A DNA stretch of 64,000 nucleotides. Source: Zeugodacus cucurbitae (taxonomy: Eukaryota > Arthropoda > Insecta > Diptera > Tephritidae). Of the stretch, positions 11,634 to 20,315 are shown piece by piece (position 1 is the stretch's first letter; each line of letters opens with the position of its first letter). The notes under the pieces were generated by a model. The model did no database searches and was not told the origin of the DNA. It worked only from the letters and a program-made list of their open reading frames with translations. The DNA lies in assembly GCF_028554725.1 (NCBI RefSeq), contig NC_071672.1, forward strand, positions 8,382,501-8,446,500, written 5' to 3'. A program made the position numbers and the translations under genes.

Positions 11634-11668
11634 GAGTAGGTTGGAGCGAACTCCAAGGGCTCCTACTC
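11634..11668 (-). other. Predicted conserved 3' UTR hairpin (A subfamily)
   Basis: On the minus strand gagtagg (11662-11668) pairs with cctactc (11634-11640). Inside, ttggag and ctccaa form a 6-bp stem around a ttcg loop (plus-strand cgaa, 11647-11650). The sequence is the same in B1 and B2, and S elements keep the fold with changed bases. A second short hairpin (cccc/gggg) lies beside it. A role as the RNA tag bound by the R1 reverse transcriptase is inference. Confidence 0.7.
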
Positions 11669-11826
11669 CCCGTGGTACCAGAATTAAGTCTCCGGTCAGA
11701 CCTCGTAGTTGAAACTACTACCAGTTGAGCTTCCATACTGCTCTGGACTGGTGACCAGGGGTTGGACCCCATTCTCTCATCCAATACACACACAATACAC
11801 ACACCATTCACACAAAGAAACTATAC

Positions 11827-14800
11827 TTAGTTTCCAGCTAATTGTCTTCGCCGCTTAAACACCTCACGCGCAAACACACCAAATAATTCTAATCGTTCGG
11901 CATCCCAACTAGTGGAGATCACACCACTAACATCTAACCGTCCATCAGTCCAACTAATCCCCATACCCCCAAGGTCCCTAATGTCCGAGTACATCGGGCA
12001 TTCAGCAATAACATGCACCCAATCCTCAACACGCGCTCCACACATACATTCCATTCCATCAGAGAGGCGCCTCTGATGCAAAAAAGCATTCAAAGGCCCA
12101 TGCCCCGTAAGTAGGAAACCCAGACTCAGACAGAATCTGAAATCTGGGTTTTCCCCAACAAACCCAACATCCCGAATGTACTCATAAGTCACACGACCGT
12201 TAGGACTATTATCCCAACGTTCTTGCCACCTACTCCTAACCCTGTCATCTAGAAGCCTCTTGCTTCCTAGATATCCCAACCTCTCCACATCATCGTCAGA
12301 AATCCATTCATTCCGCAGCAATAACACACTCAAACCCCTCCTCAACCTGAAAGAAACAGCACGCTGTAAAACAATCAGGTCAAGAGGGGGCACACCCAAT
12401 AAAACCTGCAACGCATCCGTAGAAACGGTGCGACATACAGGCAAACAGGCAAGCATCATACAACGCTGTATAGAAAGAAGTTTTCGATGACCCGAAACCA
12501 TCGTAGCCACCTTCCACCATATAGGAGATCCATAAGTGGCACAGGCCACAAACAAACCTCGATATATGGAGCGAACAGCACGACGCCCGAGACCCCAATC
12601 ACTCCGTAAAACGCGCCTGACACTACCAACAATCGCCTGCAGCCGCCGCTTCACATTCACCAAGTGTGGAGTAAAACACATTCTTTCACTCATGGTCAAC
12701 CCCAGATATTTGACTTGCGTCACATACCTGATGCTGACCCCATTCACACGGACAACCGGTGGACGCCCCGGTGACAGTCTACCCTTTAAGAGCATTGTCA
12801 CCGTTTTATCCATCGATATGTCAACCCCCACACCCACACCCCAATTATGAGCAATCTCCAACAATTGCCCTCCTACCCTTTCAATCTCAGACCTCGAACA
12901 GCCTTCAACTAAAAGAAGCAGGTCATCCGCATACGCACAACACCTGCAGAGTGGTTCGAGCTGCCCAAGCAGTGAGTCCATCATGAGGTTCCAAATATAT
13001 GGACCACAGATGGATCCCTGCGGGCAGCCACGAACCACTCCAATCTCCACACTCCCATTCATACCAACGATAGAGGCTTTCCTGTCCGAAAAGAAGCTCC
13101 GCCAGAGACTAATTTCCGAACAGTTAAGTTCCTCTAGCCGTTGAATCACACGATCCCAGATTAGGTAATCAAACGCCCCCTTGAAGTCAACAAATATGCC
13201 AAGGACATATTTGTTGGTATTCTCCCTCACAGCATTCTGAACATACATCCAGGCATCTTCTACACTGCGTCCTTTCCTGAACCCATACTGCCTATTCGAC
13301 CTCAAATCCCGCGTTAGCTCCTGAAGCCGTTCCACCATAACTCTTTCCAGCACTTTTCCAAGCACTGGAAGGAGACTGATGCCCCGATAAGAACGAGGAT
13401 CACTCCTGATCTTATCAGGAGACTTCAGGAGAGGAACAACCCTGGCACTTTTCCACTCACGTGGAAAATATCCCTCACAAATGCACTTATCATAAATGAC
13501 CTCCAAGTATTCCGGAATGAACTTCCACAAGCATTTGCACATCTCTCCGTTCAGACCATCAAAACCTGGAGACCGTTTAGACCTGACCAGGCCAAAGGCA
13601 TATCCCAGCTCCCCATCATCTAATGGAGGAACAGGTACCTCATGTGCATGGGGTGCCTGAACCTCAGCCCTGGGAAAGAACGCTCCTAACAGAACCTCAG
13701 CACACTCTCTCCACGTTGATAACACAGTGTCACCAACACGAAGAGAGGTGATATCCTCCCTCTTACGACCCCTGCAGATCTTATAGACCTGACCCCAGGG
13801 GTCATCCCTATTGTCATTCACAAAACTCCTCCACTCTTCTTCTTTAATTTTCACAATCATATCTTTATATTCATTCATCGCACAACTAAAATCATACCTA
13901 AACTGGGACAGCCTATCAGAATTGAACCGCCGAGCACGTTGAAACTTTCGTCTCAACCGCCGGACAGTCCTCCTCTTCAAGGTTAACTCATGCGTCCACC
14001 ACTTAATTTTTCTAACCCTAAAACTTCCACACTTCCTGAACAATCTGTCATTCACACCCCACACCAACTCACACAGCCGAGCAATTTGCTCATCCACTTC
14101 CAGATCATCAAACACTCTAAGCGGTATTTCTAACACCGCTTCCCTTACACTCTGTCCATATCGGTTCCAGTCAATACCAGAGGTACGCCATCGCCGCAAT
14201 GGACTCACACACACCAAAGGAGGGGAACGAGGAGCAACCACAATTTGGATCAAATTATGATCACTCAGACCCCACCCTCCTCTAACCTCCCACTTAAAAT
14301 CAAACACTCTACTTGCTGCCTCATTCATAAGCGTCACGTCAATATCACTCACACCCCTAGGCCCATCAAACGTATACCACTCACTCGGCTCATTCAGAAT
14401 GTGAAGGCCCTTAGCCAACACCCATTCATTCATTACCTCGCCTCGAACGTGGCTTTGATATCCAGACGATTGTCTAGATACCTTACTAAACCACATCGAG
14501 GACGAGGCATTCGCATCCAACCCTAGGACTAATGGGCTACCACTCGCCAGAAGTAGTAACTTATCCATATAGCCCAGGTAGGGCTCTAGGGGCTCGCTAA
14601 ATTTGCAATACAAACTAGCGACAATCATTCTACCGAACTCCCCCTCTATAGACACACACACCCCCTGTTGTGACGAATCCAAGACTACACAATCGTAGCC
14701 GGAATCATTCACAACTATTGCAGCATTAACCCCAAGGTCCGTAAAGACCCTAAAACCTCCAGGAAGACCCCGAACCACACCATTGGTGGCGTAAGGCTCC

Positions 14801-14901
14801 TGAAGTAAGGCAATGCCACACCCCCCCTCAATCATACAACCCCCCAACTCACACATAACGGCATACGACCCCTGACAATTAAGCTGAAAAACCCCCCCCA
14901 T
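11827..14901 (-). CDS. R1 ORF2 endonuclease/reverse transcriptase, copy A2
   Basis: An intact 1024-residue protein. Residues 1-220 form an APE-type endonuclease: QLN near residue 6, catalytic Glu35 in LLQEPY, Asp129 and Asn131 in LGLDAN, SDIDVTL at about 185-191, and Ser-Asp-His at 213-215. The reverse transcriptase spans about 425-720, with FVDF at 570-573, PQGS at 627-630 and YADD at 657-660. A C-terminal C-X-C-X8-H-X4-C motif lies at about 952-968. In R1 elements this protein nicks 28S DNA and copies element RNA from the nick. The start ATG overlaps the ORF1 stop (TGATG), so translation probably depends on re-initiation. Confidence 0.96.
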   Translation of the reverse strand: MGGVFQLNCQGSYAVMCELGGCMIEGGCGIALLQEPYATNGVVRGLPGGFRVFTDLGVNAAIVVNDSGYDCVVLDSSQQGVCVSIEGEFGRMIVASLYCKFSEPLEPYLGYMDKLLLLASGSPLVLGLDANASSSMWFSKVSRQSSGYQSHVRGEVMNEWVLAKGLHILNEPSEWYTFDGPRGVSDIDVTLMNEAASRVFDFKWEVRGGWGLSDHNLIQIVVAPRSPPLVCVSPLRRWRTSGIDWNRYGQSVREAVLEIPLRVFDDLEVDEQIARLCELVWGVNDRLFRKCGSFRVRKIKWWTHELTLKRRTVRRLRRKFQRARRFNSDRLSQFRYDFSCAMNEYKDMIVKIKEEEWRSFVNDNRDDPWGQVYKICRGRKREDITSLRVGDTVLSTWRECAEVLLGAFFPRAEVQAPHAHEVPVPPLDDGELGYAFGLVRSKRSPGFDGLNGEMCKCLWKFIPEYLEVIYDKCICEGYFPREWKSARVVPLLKSPDKIRSDPRSYRGISLLPVLGKVLERVMVERLQELTRDLRSNRQYGFRKGRSVEDAWMYVQNAVRENTNKYVLGIFVDFKGAFDYLIWDRVIQRLEELNCSEISLWRSFFSDRKASIVGMNGSVEIGVVRGCPQGSICGPYIWNLMMDSLLGQLEPLCRCCAYADDLLLLVEGCSRSEIERVGGQLLEIAHNWGVGVGVDISMDKTVTMLLKGRLSPGRPPVVRVNGVSIRYVTQVKYLGLTMSERMCFTPHLVNVKRRLQAIVGSVRRVLRSDWGLGRRAVRSIYRGLFVACATYGSPIWWKVATMVSGHRKLLSIQRCMMLACLPVCRTVSTDALQVLLGVPPLDLIVLQRAVSFRLRRGLSVLLLRNEWISDDDVERLGYLGSKRLLDDRVRSRWQERWDNSPNGRVTYEYIRDVGFVGENPDFRFCLSLGFLLTGHGPLNAFLHQRRLSDGMECMCGARVEDWVHVIAECPMYSDIRDLGGMGISWTDGRLDVSGVISTSWDAERLELFGVFAREVFKRRRQLAGN

Positions 14902-14903
14902 CA
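14899..14903 (-). promoter_or_regulatory. TGATG stop-start overlap between ORF1 and ORF2 (A2)
   Basis: The ORF1 stop TGA (14901-14903 on the plus strand) and ORF2 start ATG (14899-14901) share one base. In the B elements the equivalent overlap is TAATG. A UAAUG overlap drives coupled translation in the related silkworm element SART1, so the same mechanism is likely here. Confidence 0.75.
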
Positions 14904-16370
14904 GTGTCTGGAGAGGGCACGCTCAACAACGCCACAGTAAATCGGGCAAACAGCTGACATCATAAGATGCCCAGCTGGCCTACCCTTAAATGCACAGTTG
15001 CGACAATGAGGGGCATTACCACAACCGGCAGCTCTATGTCCTTCTTGACCGCACCGCCTACAAACATCTGATTTGGCCCTACACTCAGCCACTCTATGGT
15101 CAAAACCCATACACCGGAAGCAGCCAGCAACTGGGCTATCCGGTCGAACCCTGAAAGAGAACCACTTTATGTAGCACCTTCCCGCCTCCAAAAGGGCGGA
15201 CATTAATTTGTCCGACCCCTCAAGGACAACGTTGGTGCTACCATCAGCAGCCACCTTCCAGGGCCGACTGACCATCCGCACATCTGACTGTCGTGCCTCA
15301 GGGCTGATGTCCTGAAGGTTCAACCGAAAGAGCTCCTCCATGAAGTCATCATGGGAGATTTCGGTGTGAACCCCCTGAACCACAACCCGCGGACCCAACT
15401 TCCGGTTCACACTCACATCCAACCCCACCTCCCCGAACTTGGCATTATTCGCCACCTTTTCCCTCTCTAAAACAGAGGGGGTGCGAATAACCACCCCACC
15501 ACCCTTAATCGGCTTCACCTCGTGTACACGCACTCCGAGGGAAGGTCCCACCTCCTTCACGACCTTCTTAATCACCTCCTTAGAGGAGGTGGTAGGGGCC
15601 TTGCTTCTCACCACCACCGACCAAGTCTCAACCGGCTTCGGCAATGCCGGAGCAATCGCCTCCAACACTGGCGCTGGAGGCGCACGCACCGACTCAGCCG
15701 GAGCCAAACCCACAACCGACCTCTTCGATTGGGGAATAGATCCCCCACAACCCCCCCTGAGAGCGTCAACCTGACCGCGAAGATGGGCATTCTCGGTTAC
15801 TACCGTCATCAGAAGCGCCTCGTACTTCGAGGCAAGCTCCATCAGCCCCTTCGCAGTAGTGACCTCAAAGTCTTCAACCCCAAACACCAATGCGTTTAAT
15901 TCCGCCGTCACTGCCTTCATGGCAGCAACATGGCTAATAGCGCCTCCCCCAACCACACCACCATTTTCTCCACCCTCCTTAACAGCGCTAACAGGACACT
16001 CTTTTGCAGAAGTACCCTTAATGCGCTTCTTCCCCTTAATCCTTACTACACCTCCACGCTTGCTAACAATAGGGTGGACAACCACTTCTTCAGCGGTGTC
16101 ACCCATATCAGCACAACTACTCCCATCCCCTAACATCACCAACGATGGCGATCCTATCCTAACCTTCCTACGCGGTGGGGACCCAACCGAAGGTCCAGTA
16201 CCTTCATCAGCCGACGAGGTCTCCACTGCTAACGCTAGCTCTTTCCCCTCATTCCCAGCAGGGTGCTTAGCCCTTCTCCTCCGTGAGGGAAGCATTTCTA
16301 CTTCCGGCCTTTCACCAGGCAGGCTGATCCGCCGGCAAAACACTGGCACAGAAGCCACTCGACCAGACAA
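14901..16370 (-). CDS. R1 ORF1 nucleic-acid-binding protein, copy A2
   Basis: An intact 489-residue frame with the three C-terminal cysteine/histidine clusters (CFRCMGFDHRVAEC, CRRCGQEGHRAAGC and the longer third cluster) and the middle domain seen in A1. It is almost identical to the A3 copy, which suggests recent spread or sequence homogenisation. Translation starts at the first in-frame ATG (MSGRVAS). The long 5' UTR upstream holds short frames, including one of 81 codons at 16622-16867 that is kept in all A copies. That conservation may only reflect how young the copies are. Confidence 0.93.
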   Translation of the reverse strand: MSGRVASVPVFCRRISLPGERPEVEMLPSRRRRAKHPAGNEGKELALAVETSSADEGTGPSVGSPPRRKVRIGSPSLVMLGDGSSCADMGDTAEEVVVHPIVSKRGGVVRIKGKKRIKGTSAKECPVSAVKEGGENGGVVGGGAISHVAAMKAVTAELNALVFGVEDFEVTTAKGLMELASKYEALLMTVVTENAHLRGQVDALRGGCGGSIPQSKRSVVGLAPAESVRAPPAPVLEAIAPALPKPVETWSVVVRSKAPTTSSKEVIKKVVKEVGPSLGVRVHEVKPIKGGGVVIRTPSVLEREKVANNAKFGEVGLDVSVNRKLGPRVVVQGVHTEISHDDFMEELFRLNLQDISPEARQSDVRMVSRPWKVAADGSTNVVLEGSDKLMSALLEAGRCYIKWFSFRVRPDSPVAGCFRCMGFDHRVAECRAKSDVCRRCGQEGHRAAGCGNAPHCRNCAFKGRPAGHLMMSAVCPIYCGVVERALSRH

Positions 16371-16907
16371 GACTTGGAACAGCTGCTCTCAAGACACGTG
16401 TGACTGAACGCACTGAAGGAACTAACTATAAGAATAGAATCGTCCAGTAGCTGCTACCACCTAAGCAGTCGATTATTGCGAAATCGCAAGGGCACAACCC
16501 ACAACTCCAGCCAACGGTCTGGAACTGGTCACCCAATAAACCGCCGGACAGAACAAAGTCCCCGTAACGGCTCCAAGCCAACCGATGTGGAGCTGAACCA
16601 AATCGCACTGTAGGTCAAAGGTTAACAGCTACGAACGCAGTCTAAACAAAAATCAGCACCTTCAACACTCGGACAGACACCGGCACCCTTTGAGCAAAAC
16701 CTGCCCAATCCCCCCGGAAACAAGTGGCAACTCAGTACCAGACACTCGACACAACACTCACTGGCAGAAAAACCAAAAAGCAGAAAAACAACAAACACAG
16801 AAAACACTGAGACTCTATGAGAGTCAGCACCCACGCTAACAATGTGGGTAAACCACGTAAACCCCAAAAGGTACTACCTAACACGCGCCTACACACACAA
16901 AACTACT

Positions 16908-17016
16908 GTGCTCAAAAACACCTGTGCTCGAAAACACCTGTGCTCAAAAACACCTGTGCACGAAAACACCTGTGCTCAAAAACACCTGTGCACGAAAACA
17001 CCTGTGCTCAAAAAAC
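16908..17016 (-). repeat. 16-bp minisatellite in the A2 5' UTR, 7 units
   Basis: Seven units of the gtgctcaaaaacacct type, mostly alternating ctcaaa, ctcgaa and cacgaa variants. It lies about 540 bp upstream of the ORF1 start. Confidence 0.85.
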
Positions 17017-17582
17017 AACAAACGAAAAACAATTACGTCACACAAAAAACACTTGCTCAAACAAATTTTCTTTTCACAAAAACAAATTCAAATTTCCAAA
17101 AATACACTCAACTACACGTATATAAATAAACACCTGCCGCAATGTAAAAATTTTCAAAAGCCAGCTATGATATGCACACACAAACTAACAAATGAGAAAA
17201 TATACATACAATTGTATATATATTCAAACACTTGCAGTAATGTAAAAATACACAAAGCCAACTACAGAAAAAGTATACACGTACTGACAAACTTTATCTA
17301 CACATACAATCGAACATATATTGAAAATGAAAATTTTTTATGAAAAAACACACATATATACACACACGTATATATTAATATACTAATGCGTAAATATGTA
17401 TGCAAATGCGCTAAAAAACTACCACAAATCACAAACTAATACACAAATACTCAAAATGAATGTACTTACATCCAATGCTGAGGGCTCCCACACAAAAAAT
17501 ACCAATTCACACAAAATTCACGACACAGAAAACGCACAGAAACGAAAACACGTCTGAACTATCTGAAATTCTACAATCGAAT

Positions 17583-18540
17583 GAATTAGAGGGACAGTAG
17601 GAATCTCCTTAATTCCTTCATGCGCGTCACTAATACGATGACGATGCATTTGGCTACGTAAATATATTCATTTTTATGTCCGCGGTTTAACCAAACTTAG
17701 TTTTTTTTATATGCAAATATATGTGGTTTCGGCTCTTTATATGTGGTTTCGCCTCTTTAATTAGAGGGACAGTAGGAATCTCCTTAATTCCTTCATGCGC
17801 GTCACTAATACGAAGACGATGCATTTGGCTACGTAAATATATTCATTTTTATGTCCGCGGTTTAACCAAACTTAGTTTTTTTTATATGCAAATATATGTG
17901 GTTTCGGCTCTTTATATGTGGTTTCGCCTCTTTAATTAGAGGGACAGTAGGAATCTCCTTAATTCCTTCATGCGCGTCACTAATACGAAGACGATGCATT
18001 TGGCTACGTAAATATATTCATTTTTATGTCCGCGGTTTAACCAAACTTATGCGGTTTCGGCTCTTTATATGTGGTTTCGCCTCTTTAATTAGAGGAACAG
18101 TAGGAATCTCCTTAATTCCTTCATGCGCGTCACTAATACGAAGACGATGCATTTGGCTACGTAAATATATTCATTTTTATGTCCGCCGTTTAACCAAACT
18201 TAGTTTTTTTTATATGCAAATATATGTGGTTTCGGCTCTTCATATGTGGTTTCGCCTCTTTAATTAGAGCGACAGTAGGAATCTCCTTAATTCTTTCATG
18301 CGCGTCACTAATACTATGACGATGCATTTGGCTACGTAAATATATTCATTTTTATGTTCGCCGTTTAACCAAACTTAGTTTTTTTTTTATATGCAAATAT
18401 ATGTGGTTTCGGCTCTTTAATTAGAGGGACAGTAGGAATCTCCTGAATTCCTTTTTGCGCGTCACTAATACGATGACGATGCATTTGGCTATGTAAATAT
18501 AATCATTTTTATGTCCGCCGTTTAACCAAACATAGTTTTT
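17583..18540 (-). repeat. 28S-derived satellite, six tandem units (175-bp subfamily)
   Basis: Units begin near 17591, 17766, 17941, 18094, 18269 and 18426. Spacing is 175 bp where complete and 153 and 157 bp where internal deletions occur. Each carries a diverged copy of the 28S segment around the R1 and R2 sites (gtaggaatctcc, atgcgcgtcactaat, gatgcatttggctacg). They read ttagagggaca where the other subfamily reads cgcaaatagggaca. The R2 site region, intact as ctaccttaagagagtc in the real 28S, is degraded to ctacgtaaatatattc. Confidence 0.9.
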
Positions 18541-19190
18541 ATATTATACAATATACCATTATATTAATTTTTGTATATTTCAATTGCTTTTCAGTATATT
18601 GTAAAAGTCGTTTGATAACTTTGCGTTCAAAGCTGTATCTTTATGTTAAGGTTCTCTCTAACAACTATTCAATATACCATTATATATTAATTTTTGTATA
18701 TTTCAATTGTTTTTCAGTATATTGTAATAGTCGTTTGATAACAATCTATAACACTACCTTATGTTCTCAATGAATATTGAGAAATAAAGTACTTTGCGTT
18801 CAAAAATCTGTATCTTTATGTTATAAGATTCTCTCTAACAACTATACAATATATTAATTTTTGTATTTCCCAATTGTTTTTCAGTATATTGTAATAGTCG
18901 TTTGATAACAATCTATAACACTACCTTATGTACTCAATGAATATTGAGAAATAAAGTACTTTGCGTTCAAAAATCTGTATCTTTATGTTATAAGATTCTC
19001 TCTAACAACTATACAATATATTAATTTTTGTATATTTCACAATTGTTTTTCAGTATATTGTAATAGTCGTTTGATAACAATCTATAACACTACCTTATGT
19101 TCTCAATGAATATTGAGAAATAAAGTACTTTGCGTTCAAAAATCTGTATCTTTATGTTATAAGATTCTCTCTAACAACTATACAGTATAT
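18541..19190. repeat. Tandem repeat of about 168 bp, four copies
   Basis: The ttgcgttcaaa motif recurs at 18621, 18794, 18961 and 19130. The unit is AT-rich and includes a near-palindrome ttctcaatgaatattgagaa. The first copy lacks about 45 bp. It differs from the 66-bp and 28S-derived repeats. Its place beside rDNA would fit an intergenic-spacer repeat, but no promoter or gene is recognisable. Confidence 0.8.
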
Positions 19191-19648
19191 CAATATACCC
19201 TGAGTTCGCCTGTGGTGGCGAACCCAATCGCGCCTTCCTCTTGGGTGGGGGCCGTAAGGGTTGCCCCACTCCGTCCTCATCGGTCGATGACTCCACCTGG
19301 ACCATTGAAGGCCCAGAGTCTTCGCTCTCCGCTGGGGCTTTTGCCCCTCTCCTCCGTGGTGGAGGCATTTCTCCTACACTCGCGCAAAACAAAAACACAG
19401 AACTTTCACTACCTGCACTGTACACAATGTTTGTTATGGCAGATGCCGTTAACTACGCGCACTGCTGGGAAATCCCACACTTCGTTCACTAATACACACT
19501 ACGTTAATGGCCTAAGCCGCTATCCTCACACACTTTTGGGAATACACACGATGTGTATAATCCCTCACGTACCTGCTCACTGTGTCTATTTTCACAACAG
19601 GCTACCGACAGACCGGAAAAACCGAAAAATTTTTATCACTTTCAGAAA
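19191..19648 (-). mobile_element. R1-B fragment (5' part of ORF1 and 5' UTR)
   Basis: This piece matches B1 at about 24595-25050: the start of ORF1 (MPPPRRRGAKAPAE onward) and part of the 5' UTR. Both ends are broken. On the left it joins the 168-bp repeat, and on the right it joins a 28S-derived unit at ggaatctcc. The 3' end of an R1 element is missing, so this is a recombination remnant and not an ordinary 5'-truncated insertion. Confidence 0.85.
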
Positions 19649-19832
19649 TACTGGAATCTCCTGAATTCCTTTTTGCGCGTCACTAATAAGATGACAATGC
19701 ATTTGGCTACGTAAATAAAATCATTTTTATGCCCGCCGTTAAACCAAACTTAGTTTTTTTTATATGCAAATATACGTGGTTTCGGCGTTTTGGCTCTTTA
19801 TATGTGGTTTCGGCTCTTCGCAAATAGGGACA
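19649..19832 (-). repeat. 28S-derived satellite unit
   Basis: One 183-bp-type unit lying downstream (3') of B1 and ending in the 14-mer cgcaaatagggaca at 19819-19832. An unbroken rDNA unit would have true 28S 3' sequence here, but the diverged satellite is present instead. Confidence 0.85.
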
Positions 19833-20315
19833 ACGTCCGGTGTGTTTTTGCGTGAGTACCTGCCGATGACGGCCTTATCTCACGGTGCTCCGAAGCACAG
19901 CGGATCAATAAAATGCGATGATCAGCGCCCCGAATAATGCTTATCATTATTATTGAATAATGCTAAGCATTATTCGGTACCAATTGGCAGTGTGGAATGG
20001 ACACACTAACCACCTTGGTGGGGTTCGAGGCCTATCTAAAACCTCTGCCGTACTTTGGGTCCGGCACCCGGTTGCAGTGCAACTCCACATTGAGTGATCA
20101 AAACACTCTCCCCGCATTCGGGTTTTAAACCACAACCACCACGATACTCCCCGAGGGGCCAGTCCGCATGAGTAGGTTGGAGCGAACTCCAAGGGCTCCT
20201 ACTCCCCGTGGTACCAGAATTAAGTCTCCGGTCAGACCTCGTAGTTGAAAACTACTACCAGTTGAGCTACCATACTGCTCCGGACTGGTGACCATTTAAG
20301 TTGTTGGTATAAAAA

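Larger units (their letters stand above)
11321..17582 (-). mobile_element. R1-clade element A2, both ORFs intact
   Basis: A 6.26-kb element with 3' UTR, complete ORF2 (1024 aa), complete ORF1 (489 aa) and a 5' UTR of about 1.2 kb. The ORF sizes match my recollection of Drosophila R1 (roughly 470 and 1020 residues). The 3' flank is gcaaatagggaca, but the 5' flank is the other satellite subfamily (gaattagagggaca at 17583-17596). The flanks are therefore not a matching duplication, and one side was probably exchanged by recombination. The element looks competent in sequence; activity is unknown. Confidence 0.94.

Noticed and set aside
16622..16867. 81-codon upstream frame in the A 5' UTR
   Set aside because: It is present in A1-A5 with few changes, but there is no initiation evidence and no counterpart in B. 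I noted it in the ORF1 entry and did not call it a gene.
17721..18267. Repetitive plus-strand frames in the 28S-derived satellite
   Set aside because: The frames follow the 175-bp period and arise because the unit lacks stops in one frame. The sequence is rRNA-derived.
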